A DNA stretch of 64,000 nt, taken from Leptobrachium leishanense (taxonomy: Eukaryota; Chordata; Amphibia; Anura; Megophryidae). The translations under genes and the position numbers were made by a program. Below, piece after piece: positions 10,961 to 23,117 of this stretch. A model generated the notes under the pieces. It did not search any database. It had not been told where the DNA came from and worked only from the letters and a program-made list of their open reading frames with translations. The stretch covers positions 91,361,204 to 91,425,203 of the forward strand of contig CM019069.1 of assembly GCA_009667805.1 (NCBI GenBank), read 5' to 3'. Each line of letters opens with the position of its first letter. Positions within the stretch are counted from its first letter, which is position 1.

Positions 10961-13109
10961 CAGGGTTATTCAAAGAGATTTGAAAAGTCACCGCATTGTT
11001 CGGTGACTTTTCGTTCTCTTCAATTCGGTTCCTTTTGCCGATCCCATTTCGGTGACCCTGCGCTGTATTCAGCAAACACCACAGGGTCCCCGAATTGCAG
11101 GGAAAAGCTGCCGCAAACCCGACTAAAACTAACCGCAAAACCCAGCGAATGCACGCCGAAAACCCGCAAAAACATGTGGATTAACCTGCCGAAATCCACG
11201 GAAAAACCTGAGCAGGAGCCGATCACAAACAGCGAAGCCGCCGGAAAAAGCCGAGACCGCAGAGTGAAGTGAATAAATTAGAAAAACAGTTTGCATGAAT
11301 GATTGAAAAGTGAAACGCTGTTTGCAAAGAAACTACTGAGCGAAAATGTCTGAAATTTACATATGAGGTCCAAGGAATGATAATAAAAAGGGCTGTTACA
11401 GAAAAAATAAGTACACTTAACCACTTCGCTGCTGAGGACGCGCTCAGCGCGTCCTCAGCAGTCCCGCTGGTGTGCTGAGGACGCGCTGAGCGCGTCCTCA
11501 CATTGGGGTCAGCGTTCGGCCGGGTTCCGGCCGATCGCTGGCCCCTCCGGTGCAGGCTGACATCCTGGATGTCAGCCCGGCATCCGGACCAGCAGCCGCC
11601 AGAATTAGGTGTCATCGCGGGGGCGCGATGACACCTAATTCAGGCGCCCCCCCCGCATGTGCGGAGGAGGCGCCTGAAAGGGAGGGGGGGAGGTCCTTCG
11701 ACCTCTCTCCCTCCCGATCGGCGGCTCTGCGGGGGTTAACCCAGGCATCATTTGGAAGGGCACAGCCTGCCCTTCCAAATGATGCCTGGCATTAACCCCT
11801 GGGGAGCTGGATCGCGAATCGGCGCTGAAAAGCGCCGGTTCGCAATCCTTTCCCGGAGCTGGCCGACATCTTGGATGTCGGCCAAGCCTCCGGGAACTCC
11901 CCCAGAGGACTGGCGTCATCGTGCGTAGCACGATGACGCCAGTCCTAGAGTTAACCCCTAACTGCCACCAACTGTGGAGATAGGGAGTTCCAATGAACTC
12001 CCTATCTCCCGATCCGTGGCAGCTAGGGGTTAAATTTTGGTATGGTTGGATCGGCCAGAGCATGGCCGTTCCAACGATACCAAACACTACAGTGAAAAAT
12101 TTTGTAAAAAAAAAAAAAAAATGAAAAATCAAAATAAAAAAAAAATTAAAAAAAAAAAATTAAACACTTTTTTTTTATTTTTTTTGGTTTGTTAATGCAG
12201 CAATATTGTTCCCATTTCAATTATAATGTGAACAATGATGCTGCACTAACGATTTTTGTATGCGGTGTGTTTGTCAAAAATAGTGTCATTTTCCCCAAAA
12301 AAAATTTAACGAGACCCCATCTCTAATTTTTTTAACAAGCGCACCCCATACAAAATATAACCGCAATTGCTCGCATGTTAAAATGTGGAAAAAAACACTT
12401 TACACATTGTAAATTATTGAAAATACATATTTTATTGCATTTTTTGTTATAATATACAGACATGACATAACGTATACATATAATAATGACATATTATGAA
12501 TCTACCGAGTCTGACGGAAAGAACGATATATAATATGTCTGGGTCATATACTAAAATAAGCCTTCAAAACACGTTTAAACATGATGCGCAAAACAGGTAA
12601 AAATGACCTCAGCATAGGGGCGGGAAAAGCCTCAGCAGCGAAAGGGTTAAAAAAAAATAAAAAAATGGGACTTTTAAAAAAAAAAAGAAAAAATTAAGAA
12701 AAATGCTTAAAGTATCCTAAAAAATCTATAGATAAAGAGACTCTTTACTGCAGAATTTTATAATGAACGGTTTATTAGATATTGAATTAAAACGGGAATA
12801 TTTTTAACATTGAAGCCTATGGGATTCTCCTGAATAAATTTACGGAATTAAACCAACGAATGGCAGGGCATTTCGGGAACCTTTCACTGCTGGTTTGTGT
12901 TCTCTGAGTAGCCGAAGCAGTGCTTTTTCATGGGGATTCACTGCCCTCAAAGAGGCACCGACCAGGCACCGTATGTTCAGGCAATTAGCCAGGATTTGGC
13001 GTATTGCCTGCTCTCTGGATAGCCGAATGGCCAAGAAAGGTAACCGAACGCTGATTTTCAGCGTTCGGTTACCTTTCTCAAGCAATTCGGATCTTTTTGA
13101 ATAACCCTG
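10961..13109 (+). mobile_element. GGTTATTCA-family DNA transposon, complete, carrying a TTAA element
   Basis: Both ends are present: CAGGGTTATTCAAAGAG (10961) and its inverse TTTTTGAATAACCCTG (ending 13109), with TTT on each side (10958-10960, 13110-13112) as a possible 3-bp TSD. Left sub-terminal hairpin: AAAAGTCACCG..CGGTGACTTTT. Right sub-terminal hairpin: GGTAACCGAACGCTGA..GCGTTCGGTTACC. No transposase is encoded. Of its 2149 bp, 1226 are the nested hairpin element at 11421-12646. A 3-bp TSD would fit PIF/Harbinger, but the class is not proven. Confidence 0.7.
11421..12646 (+). mobile_element. TTAA-flanked hairpin-chain element, copy 1
   Basis: Flanked by TTAA on both sides (11417-11420, 12647-12650). 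Ends are CCACTTCGCTGCTGAGG and, inverted, CCCTTTCGCTGCTGAGG. The GC-rich left half is a series of separate perfect or near-perfect hairpins: 11429-11461, 11475-11500, 11555-11577, 11602-11641, 11641-11676, 11680-11715, 11741-11789, 11809-11847, 11861-11883, 11906-11945, 11952-12031 and 12036-12083. The AT-rich right half adds two more (12191-12250, 12251-12357). No protein is encoded. The TTAA site is typical of piggyBac or Kolobok elements, so it is probably a non-autonomous member of one of these. Copy 2 is at 42140-43376, inverted. Confidence 0.85.
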
Positions 13110-13517
13110 TTTGTTTTTGAATTTTTCATATGTCTGTGCACTTCACATTTTATTTAATAGAAAAAGCAAAGCAGCAACATATAAATATTGATTTCTTACC
13201 TGGTTAATGAATAACAGTTGAGTACTTTTGCACTCTTTAAACACATATTAATACCCATGATGGGAATGGGATACCCAACAATCTCATATAAGTGTCTCAT
13301 GTGTTTCACTACATCGAACCAATGAGGATGCTTCCTCATTGGCTGAGTTGACTGGATGATGAGTATACTTTAAATTTGGCCTTATTTTAGGGGGTTATTT
13401 AGTGAGATTTAGAGTTAATTTTGGTTTAAGGGGAGTGGGAACAGAAACATCCCTAGTCAAAAAGGATGATCTTTCTGGAATCATCCTGAAATCATTGACT
13501 CCAGACTATCCTGTCTT
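13110..13517. other. No definite feature
   Basis: Intronic sequence. AGGGGGTTATTTAGTGAG at 13389 resembles a decayed GGTTATTCA-family end. Nothing else recognised. Confidence 0.3.
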
Positions 13518-13707
13518 TCAAAAAAGCATGAAGGGACCTGGCACTCCAGAAGCAAGGACGTATTTTATTTACAAAAGCGATGTTTCTGCTGAACACACAG
13601 CCATTCTCAAGCTCTCACCTTGAAAAAGGCTGGGTGGTCAGCCGTAATGTCACTATTGTAAATAAAATACTTGCTTCTGGAGTGCCAGGTCCCTGCATGC
13701 TTTTTTG
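13518..13707 (+). mobile_element. Foldback insertion 3, Penelope-like 3' region
   Basis: Inverted copies at about 13520-13616 and 13619-13707 share CCTGGCACTCCAGAAGCAAG and its inverse, and GTAAATAAAATAC and its inverse. The central motif CCTTGAAAAAGGCT…TCAGCCGTAATGTCAC (13618-13652) resembles the conserved 'TGAnGAAGGCT…AGCCGAAACGTC' block of vertebrate Penelope-like elements, with decay. No ORF. TSD not resolved. Confidence 0.55.
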
Positions 13708-13709
13708 TC

Positions 13710-14312
13710 TACATAGGGGTGGCTAACCTGGGCACCCAATTTCAATTTACGCTCTTTAGCACCGCTGCATTGTATCTGAGTGTTGTCATCCCCTTACTGA
13801 TTCTTATCCTGTCTTTCAGTCACAAAAGCTTTGTTATCTGAATCCATACTGAAATATGCCACGGCCAAAATATTTAAATGTGATTACAATAGAGTCTTCA
13901 GAGAAACTAATTTAGGAGGATTTTGATATGACTTCATTGGAAAAGGATGATTATCTACTAGTTAGTTTAGAGTTGCTTTTATGACATCTTTAGGATGAAA
14001 CTATTCTAGTATATGATTATTTGCTTACTTCAGTGAAAAAGTTAATTATCTACTGATACTTTAGGATGGTTTTATGACAACTTAAGGATGAGTTGGCATT
14101 ATTTTAGGATAGATTCATGACAATCACAGGATGAATTGTCATTACTTTAGGATGGCATCATGACAACTCTTCTGGGATGTTAAACAAAATGCAACCTTTC
14201 TCTACAACTACAAAATGTTGACTATATATGTTACAATATTTCTCCCATCTTACAATAGTACCTAGTATATGAATGCTATCATATAGGTTCACAACGTTAA
14301 ATTCATTTATAA
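13710..14312. other. No definite feature; GGATGA-rich stretch
   Basis: Between 13910 and 14175 the words TTTAGGATGA/TTTAGGATGG and ATGACA(T/A)C recur at irregular spacing of 30-70 bp, suggesting a very degenerate tandem repeat. No coding signal. Confidence 0.3.
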
Positions 14313-14970
14313 TATGAGTTATTCAGAGAGCACTCATTCCCTGCGCTTCGGGGAATCAAATTTCACAACCCTACGGTGAATTCAGCATTCACTGCAGAGT
14401 GTCCAGACTGCAGGAAACGGACCTGAAAATCCACCGTAAAGCCGTCAAAGCTTGCTGAATCCCCGCCCGAAAAAACGCATCCGATACGATCCGAAGTATC
14501 GGATCACTCAAAACGCCGCAAAAAAACGCCAGACACGTCCAGAAAAAGCCACCAAGCCACCGAACACAACGCCGGCCAGCCTCCAGAAAAAGCCGACAAG
14601 CTGACGAATAGGGTAAAAAGAAGAGAAAAAAAAAAGGTTTGAAAGTGTAAAAATTGATATGCTGATTGCAAAACAACTACTCAACAAAAATGCCTGGAAT
14701 TTACATATAAGGTCCTATGAATCATAATAAAGAGGTATTTTACAGAAAAAAAAGGAAAATCCGCTGTTAAAAAAACGGGAATTATTTTGCTGAAAAAGTC
14801 ACAAAAATGCCTAAAAGATCCTAAAAAGTCTATAAATAAAGAGACTTTTTACTCTTTTTACTGTATATTAAAGTAATAAACAGTTTATTAAATATTGACT
14901 AAAACCTAGAATATTTTTAACATTGAAGCCTATGTGGTTCGCCTGAATAAACCTGCCGAATGAAAGACAG
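14313..14970 (+). mobile_element. GGTTATTCA-family DNA transposon, right end missing
   Basis: Starts GAGTTATTCAGAGAGCAC (14316) and has the same internal order as other members: CACTGCAGAGTGTCC block, AACTACTCAACAAAAATGCC, AATAAAGAGACTTTTTAC and TTAACATTGAAGCCTATG. It ends near CCGAATGAAAG without the right terminal repeat. No coding capacity. Confidence 0.65.
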
Positions 14971-15684
14971 GGGCCATTAACATGCAAGAGCACAATCATA
15001 GTAAATACAGTTCTCAATCACACACAGCCATAGCCCAAAACCAGAACAATACAGCAGCTAGCAAACACAGTTTTAACATCAGGCTGTCTGGATAAGGTTT
15101 TGACAATGAATACGGATAATATAATGACAAACAGACAGAGAGAGAGATAGGGACACATTAGACTGATACAGTGAAGGGAATGTTGGCTTAAAACGCAAAC
15201 ACCATCTCCTGAGCCTTTTACAATCAAACTGCTCAAATCTATCTGGGGATGGGGGGCTTTCACTGGCACACAATTGTAGTACATATTTAACAGGCAAAGG
15301 ACAATGATTGTTTTGAGCAGCAGAACAAATAAGCGGAATGTTGTATAATTGATGCAAGTTATTTCTTGGGCTTAACATGTTTGAATCACACTTATAGTAT
15401 AAATTAGATAATAAATTGTACAGTGCTGCGGAACCTGTTAGTTCTTTATAAAAACTTGTAACTGTAACTGGTTAATAGTGATTATACGTCAAAAAGCTTA
15501 ATTAGATAAGGCAAAAATTGCTATAAGTAGCCTTTAAATCCAGAGGTTAGAAAAAGCCTCCTAAGTATCATATATGCAGGGCTGCCATCAGAAATCTTGG
15601 GGCCCTTACTGAAGCATTGTTTGCCCCCCCCCCCATTTCCCTCAGCTGCCTATTTCAGTTAACTATTTAAAAATAAAACATTTT
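14971..15684. other. Unannotated; hAT-like fragment near 15577
   Basis: GCAGGGCTGCCATCAGAAAT at 15577 resembles a terminal motif frequent in frog hAT-like repeats; a C-run follows at 15626. Otherwise AT-rich sequence with no recognised feature. Confidence 0.3.
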
Positions 15685-16099
15685 GGGCTCTATTACATTC
15701 TTCGCGCAAACGTTAACGCGTGCGCAAAAACGCATTAACGCAAGGGGCAAAACCCTTTGCGCTGAACGTCGTATTACAATGTCTGTGCAAAAAATGCGCA
15801 TTAACGTCTACCGTGGGTGAACCTAAATGGAAACCAAAAACTTAACGGGAGACAATTGTGGTTCTTAATTCTGATTGGCTGAATGGTGTGAAAAAACAGT
15901 CCGCACACTGATTTCTGCGCGCAACGTTAATGCGCGCTCGTTTTTGCACGTCTTTTTTCCACGTGTTATTTTTTGACGGGTGAAAAAATGTGCGCGGATT
16001 GTAATACCACTGTTATTTTTCACGCGTTAACGTTTAACGCTTCGCGCAAAAACTCACACGTTGCGCGTGCTTTTTTGCGCGAAGAATGTAATAGAGCCC
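15685..16099. mobile_element. Harbinger-like MITE (GGGCTCTATTAC ends)
   Basis: 415 bp with long TIRs GGGCTCTATTACATTCTTCG and its inverse (ending 16099), flanked by TTT on both sides as a probable 3-bp TSD. The interior is rich in GCGC, AACGTTAACGC and TTTTTGCGC words and is itself partly palindromic. PIF/Harbinger MITEs have 3-bp TSDs and comparable GGGC-type ends; the assignment rests on that. Confidence 0.75.
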
Positions 16100-16343
16100 T
16101 TTGCCTTTTCTTCAGCTTATCAAATTTACATGGTGTGGGCTAAAACCCTGGTGGACCAGCAAGTGGATAAATAGGTTTATGTGCAATGTATTTTCTATGT
16201 TCTACTTCTTTTCTCTTTGTGGCTATGTTTAGTTTAGAGTTGAGCAATAGCTGGTCCTACTTTATGTATACTTAAGGTACTGAAGGGTCTCGAAAGTCAA
16301 TGTTTGTATAGAGTGAGAGACATGTTTTCATGGTGGCAACTGG

Positions 16344-16979
16344 TGTGAGTCATCATGATGGGACCCAGGGCAGGATTCAGGAAACCCTCAGGCGAGGACA
16401 CACAGGAACAGGAAAATAAATGTTTTATTAGTCAGCAGGAATCCAGTGGTTGTGGACTCTGCACGTTGCTGGGCAGCGCTTCATGATATCTGCCGCTGGG
16501 CTTGGAGCATTGGACACAGCAGGCTTGGAGCACAGAAGCATGGTGGGCTTGGAGCACAGGAGCTGCTGTGGGCTTGGAACACAGCAGTACAGCGGGCTTG
16601 GAACACAGCAGCATAGCTGGCTGTGAGATGGTATGGCACGGCATGGTACAGAACAGCTATGTGGGGACTGCTGTCATACAGGACTGGTACTCACTGTAGA
16701 TGTAATAGCAGAGTCTCTGGGTAAACCAGGTGCCTCTTTGGAGAGATGGTAGTAGGTCAGCAGGATAAGAATTGAAGGGTTGGAGCAGAAGAACAAACAC
16801 ACATAGGTGACTCAAGAACAGAGAACTGACTCATTGGAGATATGCCCTTAAGTAGGGAAATGGTCAGTGCGCTGTGAGACAGGTGGAACTCCTGTACCGG
16901 ATGAAGATACAGGGTAAGGCAAGGCCAGAGGAAGAGCCCAGTTTGGCTCATATATAGGGTTCAAGGCTGGAATTGTGAC
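16344..16979 (-). mobile_element. LTR-like element with internal minisatellite
   Basis: On the minus strand it opens TGTCACAATTCCAGCC, has a TATA-like CCTATATATGAG just inside, and near the far end an AATAAAACATTTATT polyadenylation-like signal. It would close in ATGATGACTCACA. Positions 16498-16621 are imperfect ~30-36-bp repeats built on GGCTTGGA(G/A)CACAG. No TSD was seen, so the outer limits are uncertain. Confidence 0.4.
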
Positions 16980-17290
16980 ACATGTGCAACTTGTTTGACA
17001 TCATGTGCAGTGTGTACATGACATGAGTGTGATGTGTGCAACATATGTATGATAAGCATGTAACATGTATGCAACATGCGCTTGATGTGTGCTATGTGTG
17101 TGTCGTGTGCAACATAACTGTGAATTATACATGTGCAGTGTGAGTAACATGTGTAACACATGCAATGTTTATGATGTGTGTAAGAAGTGCAACCTGTGTG
17201 TGATGTGTGTGACATGTGCAACATGTTTGACGTGTGCAAGTGTGCCTGACGTGCAATGCATGAGTAATGTGTGACTAATGTATGCATCAT
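16975..17290. repeat. CATGTG/GTGCAAC-rich low-complexity repeat
   Basis: Highly degenerate repetition of CATGTGCAAC-like and GTGTGATGTG-like words. It directly follows the LTR-like block. Reading frames with CVC-like composition here are an artefact of TGTGT repetition. Confidence 0.7.
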
Positions 17291-20200
17291 GTGTGTTGTG
17301 TTGCTATTTTTTAAATAAAAAAATTTCCCTCACCTTCTTACTTTTAAAGCAGGGAGGGAGTTAAATCCCTGGTGGTCCAGTGGGGGTTAAAGAGATCCCT
17401 GGTGCTGGCCCCCTTGAAGACTTTGGGCAAAAATACAGACATTGTGCTGAATACCTGGTAGTTGCTTGTTGGGAACTCCACAACGCCACTACTACCAATG
17501 CAGGTACAGAGTGCTCTGCTCTCCCACCATATCACCAGGGACAATTTAGCATGGTCACCCAACCACTGGACCCCCAGGAATTAATTTCAGTGCCAGTACA
17601 TGAGCCCAGCAGATCAGAGGGTGGGAGGAGAAGGCTAAGAGCTGCCGGGTTAAATGTTACTGGGTCCATACAATTGTACTGGCTGTACCCCACTGATGGT
17701 GGCCCTGTTCACAGCAATGTATGGTGTATATGAGCATATCACAAACCTCCTTAGCAATAGTGCCATAATTCTGTGCACTGTGTATGGGTGCGTAACAGAG
17801 ATCCGTGGAAAACAAAGCACAAAAAAATGAAGGATACTGAGAGAAAGAGAGCGAGAGATTTGAGAGAGAGATAAATAAATCCCCTATTCAGATTAATCTG
17901 AAAATTTCACGCTTTACACTTGTTTGTATCTAAAATATATCTGGTACATAATTTTTTCAATATACCATTATTGCTGTGGGTTTCAATATATCAAAGTAAT
18001 AAAAGAACTAAAGTTTATGCAGTCTTTTTAATGCACATCAGATACTGAGCCAAGACGATTACTATTAAGACTTAACTGGTGTGTCTTATGTTCCACATAG
18101 AGAAATTTGTTTTCTTTATTTGAAAATCCATTGCACCACATTAATGTACTTCATTTACACTAAACTGATTTCATGGGGATTCAGATTCAAAATATTTTAA
18201 TTGTGAGTCAGCCCAGTCAGCCTGATTCAAACTAGGCATCTGTGTATTTACAGCACATAATTCAGACAAAATGTTTTAAATAAAAACTGGCTCTGGGGAA
18301 TATTCGCTTGTTTTGTAGCTCTTACCTCTAGATAAAAGCTTTATACAACGGCTATTTTCCAACAGACCTTTATTTTAACACTCAAAGTCTTAAAATCAGA
18401 CAAATATAAAGTGAACATTCTTTTTTAAATCTACCAGAGGAATACCATTTTATAGAAACATGTCATGATAAAACCACATCAGTGCATTTCATTCAAGAAC
18501 AAAAGGGCTTTTTTATTCTTCTTTATATAATGCAGTAAAATTATTCAAAAGCACTTGATGTGTTACAAGTATTCATAGGAATAACAGGAATTCCTGTAAA
18601 AAGGTATGTGCATATATAACATCTTAAAGATACAATCTAGGCACTGTGACAACTCAATTTGAGTGATCACACAGTGACCTCAGTGCCCTCAACCCTTCAT
18701 AAGGCTGGCAGCATGTCATGTTTGGACCAGTGCCAAGGTAACCCATCACTGAATTCAGTTTGAGTTTCTACTGACTAGAAGGTTAAATCGAGAGATGGGG
18801 GTGTGCAGGGTGTCAGGAGGGTTTAATATTTGCTTCCTTTAAGTACCAATTTCAAACTTAGCAGAATAGTATAAGTACGTAGAATGAGACTCACAAAGCG
18901 GTGCGTGGCAGAAGCAGGACATGTCTTGTGTTTGATGTCAAGATGGATAAGTCTGCAGACTGTTCATTTATAAGACAGGAATGAGTGAGGTCCCTACAAC
19001 AGTGATCAAACTGCATTTGCAGGGCAAAAGAAACTGCACTCGCAACGAAAAATTTTGCCAGAATCAGCTATACATATGCCTTGTAGGAATTTACTGAGTA
19101 CAGTTAGAAAGATATATCAGTGTCCATCATGAAGAGCTCGCATGAGGATGGATTTGTGTATAAGAGAACACGGATGCGAGATCAAGACACAACACACACA
19201 AAATCATTTTGATATTACGTGCGGGGATGTCAGCCCGCACGGGGGGCCGCCGCGATCGGCCGGAATTCTGCCGCAGCGAAGTGTACATGCGAAGGGGTTA
19301 AAAAAAACATTGATTTGCAAACTTTGGTGTCAAGTGATTTTGCATTAGGAAAGTCACTTAACACAAAAGAATTAGACAAAATAATAACTTATCCCTTGTC
19401 CCAATTGCAAAGGACAACATGATCCACTTATCATGAGTCCCATCCACTCCAATCAAGCACAATAATTATCTCAAAGAGCAAGAGGGATTTATGCATCCAT
19501 ACTTAATTTATTCAATTATTTCACTACATTACTCGCAGTCCTTTCTTTGGAAGTCACTGACATTTCAGAAGGTATCACGAATAAGGCAAAAACTGACCTC
19601 AAGCTAAGTGCGAAAATAAATTTGTTAACAACAGATTAAGGTTTAAGAATGTTTAACAAAATGTAAAAAAATGGCAACCCACAAAACTAATCAAATTTGG
19701 AACACAGAGAAGAAAAGTATAGGCAGTGTCTGAAATTACGGTAAATGAAATGAGAAGAAAATCCAAAGCAAGAGATCATTTTGAAAGTGTACCTATGTCT
19801 AATTTTGAGTCAGCTACCTTTTAAAGATGAACTTTTTTATGTGACATGACCACATAAAATAGATATTAAACATAATCTTTTACTACAGCACCAAAAATAC
19901 TAGCCTATTTCTTGCGTCATTTAGTTTACTATTTTACATTTGGTTTTAAATAATAGAAATATAATACTCAATTGTATCTTGACTGCACTATCTTGAATTA
20001 TGAAAGCAGAAAAATTTTATGTTTTCTGCTATGCAGAAAAGTTATGCTGGCACCCCCATAGTGTTACCTCAGGTGTTATGTAAATGAGTCATTTAGTAGT
20101 TTGAAATACTAGATTACTAAATCACTTTTACACTTTCGGAAGTTAGCCTAACACATTTTCTGTTGTTACTCAATTTCTAAATTTAAAATATATATCAAAG

Positions 20201-20368
20201 TATTATACTCATTAATCTTTTTGCACTACACATTTTTTCCTATAAATTCCTTAAATACATTATGACGAAAAAAACAAGGATTTCGAGATGGCTCCTTCTT
20301 GGGGTAGCTACGCTGCTCAGCTCCCAACTTTACTTCCATCCACAGCATTATCCAACACTAAAGTGTCA
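17291..20368. other. Long stretch without recognised genes
   Basis: Intronic DNA. A short purine-rich GAGAGA tract lies at 17839-17872. At 19224-19306 a GC-rich piece ending GAAGGGGTTAA contains GATGTCAGCCCGCACG and CCGCAGCGAA, probably a fragment of the TTAA hairpin-chain family. The remainder is AT-rich with no coding, RNA or terminal-repeat signal that I can defend. Confidence 0.35.
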
Positions 20369-20376
20369 CTTCTAAC

Positions 20377-21148
20377 TAGGGATGTACGTTTCGTTTCGTA
20401 CCGATTCGTTTTTCTCACGAAACGGGCCGATTCGGTGCTTTGGATTCGTCCAATGTTCCAAACTGGACCGGCAACGAAATACACACCATCCGAAATATTT
20501 CCTGATACGAAACGAAAAAATTTTGTTTTTTCGTATGGACATGAACTTTGTAAAATCGCTAGCCATTTTCGTTCTATTCGTGATTTCGGTTCCGTTTCGG
20601 TTCATTTCGGACAACGTACTTTCGTATCGTTTTGAGTCCATTTCGGTTCCGTTGCCGATTTCGTAATTTAGTATCGTCAGTCACTTTTTCACTTGTTCCA
20701 ATGCTTTCTTTCTGCATCAATAATATATTTATTTTAAATATTTAATTAGCTTTTCCCTAAATCCCCAGTTTAACAGTACAAGATATTGATATTTTATATG
20801 ATTAAATAAAGTTGTGCAATGCATATTCATAAGAAAAAAAGGATCTTTCATAAAAAACGATACGTCCGAAGGAACGAATCGGCAGAATTACTGTATCGAC
20901 CAAAATACCGGAGCATCTGAAATGCCATACGTCTAAAGTCAAAATGAAATGGACCCTTTGAAACGAAGAGAACAGATGATCCAAAAGAGTGAAATTCCCC
21001 GAATTCATGAAACAAAAATTTATACGAAAAGAGCCGAAACGAAACGAGCTGAAAAAAAATGGGCCGAAACGATCCAAAACAAAACTTTTAAAAAACCGAA
21101 CGAGCCAAAACAAAATGAAACGAAAATAAAAATGCATGCACATCCCTA
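20377..21148. mobile_element. hAT MITE, TTTCG-rich family, complete
   Basis: 772 bp with ends TAGGGATGTACG and TGCACATCCCTA (inverse TAGGGATGTGCA), flanked by a perfect 8-bp TSD CTTCTAAC (20369-20376, 21149-21156), diagnostic of hAT. The left arm is rich in TTTCG words and the right arm in CGAAA words, so long sub-terminal arms can pair; the AT-rich centre (20680-20840) is unpaired. No transposase. Confidence 0.92.
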
Positions 21149-21170
21149 CTTCTAACCTTACTGGAAGTGC

Positions 21171-21721
21171 AATCATTCCAGCACCCCATCACATAAGGCT
21201 GTCACACAAGCATTTATGAGAGTGTATGGTACGCCCGTGAGAGTGGACATTCCTTCTACTCTGACACCTGTGTGGCCACCTGGCTGAGTGCAGTTAGTGC
21301 ACTCGGTTCAAAAGAAACACCTTGGTAGGTTTGTGGACCCTATTGACTAAAATATAACTTTTATTCAGACATATAAAATAATTTAGACCAGAAGCATTTG
21401 GTCTTGAATACAAACAAACAATTAAAACAATGTGGACCAACATTATTTGGTCAGAGCCTCAATATCTGAAAGAAAGGATGTACCAGAGTATCTGGTTAGA
21501 TTAGAGCTATATTAGCCCAGTAACTCAATTACAAGAGAGAGATTAGAAATAAATTATTTGGTTTAATTTAAACTAAGCTAAATCATTCCAGCACCCCATC
21601 ACATAAAGCTGAGGTCACACCAGCGTTTTTGAGAATGGAAGGAACATCCATGAGAGTGGACATTCCTTCCACTCTGACGCCCGTGTGGCCACCTCGCTGA
21701 GTGCAGTTAGTGCACTCAGCC
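21171..21721 (+). repeat. Direct repeat of about 138 bp, 410 bp apart
   Basis: AATCATTCCAGCACCCCATC begins both copies (21171 and 21581). They stay similar through GAGTGGACATTCCTTC, CGTGTGGCCACCT and TGCAGTTAGTGCACTC to about 21308 and 21721. The unrelated 270-bp middle contains CATTTGGTC/TTATTTGGTC words. Could be a duplication around an insertion or the ends of an unknown element. Confidence 0.75.
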
Positions 21722-23117
21722 CTACAAAGTGCAATCATCCTATTGGAAATCACACTTTGTAGCCGCGTCCTATGTCTGTCGTAGCTTTTTGACGGGCAGG
21801 CTGAAAGCACGTCCAGTGGTAGCTCGCGCAACTAGAGTGCACGCTACACCATGCACCCCTCCCCACCATACGGCCCTCCCCATCGAGCCATTGCAAAGCT
21901 GCGACGGACGCAGGGAAGAGTGGTCACATGGACATACTCAGTGTGCTCGTGAGGCCATCGCTTTAGTCTTTTCTTTCTCCAGCTTGCCGCTCATGGGGTC
22001 ATGCCTGGAGAAGTATTGCCTCTTTCATATTGCTTACCTATTGCAGCAGCTGTTTTTTCTGTACTGCACGAGTGGCACCATTTTTACAGTGGCAACGTCT
22101 GCCACCATGGTCCCAATCATTGTAAGGGGATTTTTTTTCTTATACCCAGATCTTATTTTCTCTAGGGCCTCATTTAAATGGGATACCCCGTATCCCTCCT
22201 TGGCACCCACCTCCCCTGTATACCCACCTCCCCTGTGTGACTTAACCAGTCTTGCATGCCCTTCTCCATTGTGCCAGGGTAGATGACTATCAAAATTGCG
22301 CCAGCATACACATTGCCAAAGCGCCACAACCTCCTCTACTACTAGAGTATTGTGCATGTCACAAGACTCACTGTGTCATTGGCTCCATGTTGATTATGTT
22401 CAGTCCATCTTCAAACCATACACCTCTGGTCTACCTCCACTATATTTAATCCCACTCAATTACTGCTTGATATATACCTTCACCCTCCCCAATGGGCACG
22501 GAATGTGACATATATACATTGGCTATTAGCCCTCATGCATGAAACAGTGCAGTGGAATTCACCGTAAATTTGTTACTTACTGGATGAAAAAACAGAGAAG
22601 CTCTCGACTACTGTAGAAAACATGGTTTCACAAATCACATCCCAAGCACAACGCTTGATGGAGATGGAAGACCAGGTCTCACCAAAATGACCTGACCCCT
22701 CTAATAATATTAGTATCAATTGATTCTCATGGTACCCTCATAGCATCACATGTGGATAAATTTACCTTAAAAACAAGAGTCGCAGAAACAATTTACAGAT
22801 TATTAGCCTTACAAAATCTGTCAAGTGCCCAACCTCTAGTCTTGGATTGGCTACTGCATACCCTGAACCTGCCAGACACATCCACTTCTATAACCATCAA
22901 AGGGGTCTATCAAATAGGTCTAAGCCTGCCTTCTAAAGTGAATTGCCCAAGTCCAGTTATCCTCAAAAAAATTTAAAACTATGCTGACAAAGTTTATAAG
23001 CCTACCATAAACTGAAAAAGGCTTGAGTACCACGGATCTATGGTTCATATCTACCAGGACCTCTCTGCTTCCCAGAGAGCCTTTGGACCTGCTTGTTCTA
23101 AGTTCACCAACAAATCT

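Noticed and set aside
17089..17274. Cysteine-rich open frame
   Set aside because: Product of TGTGT-type low-complexity DNA.
20382..20666. Overlapping frames on both strands rich in F, R, S
   Set aside because: Shadows of TTTCG/CGAAA word repeats in a hAT MITE.
21729..22286. Open frame of 185 codons
   Set aside because: No domain, composition or splice signal recognised; flanked by repeats. Likely chance.
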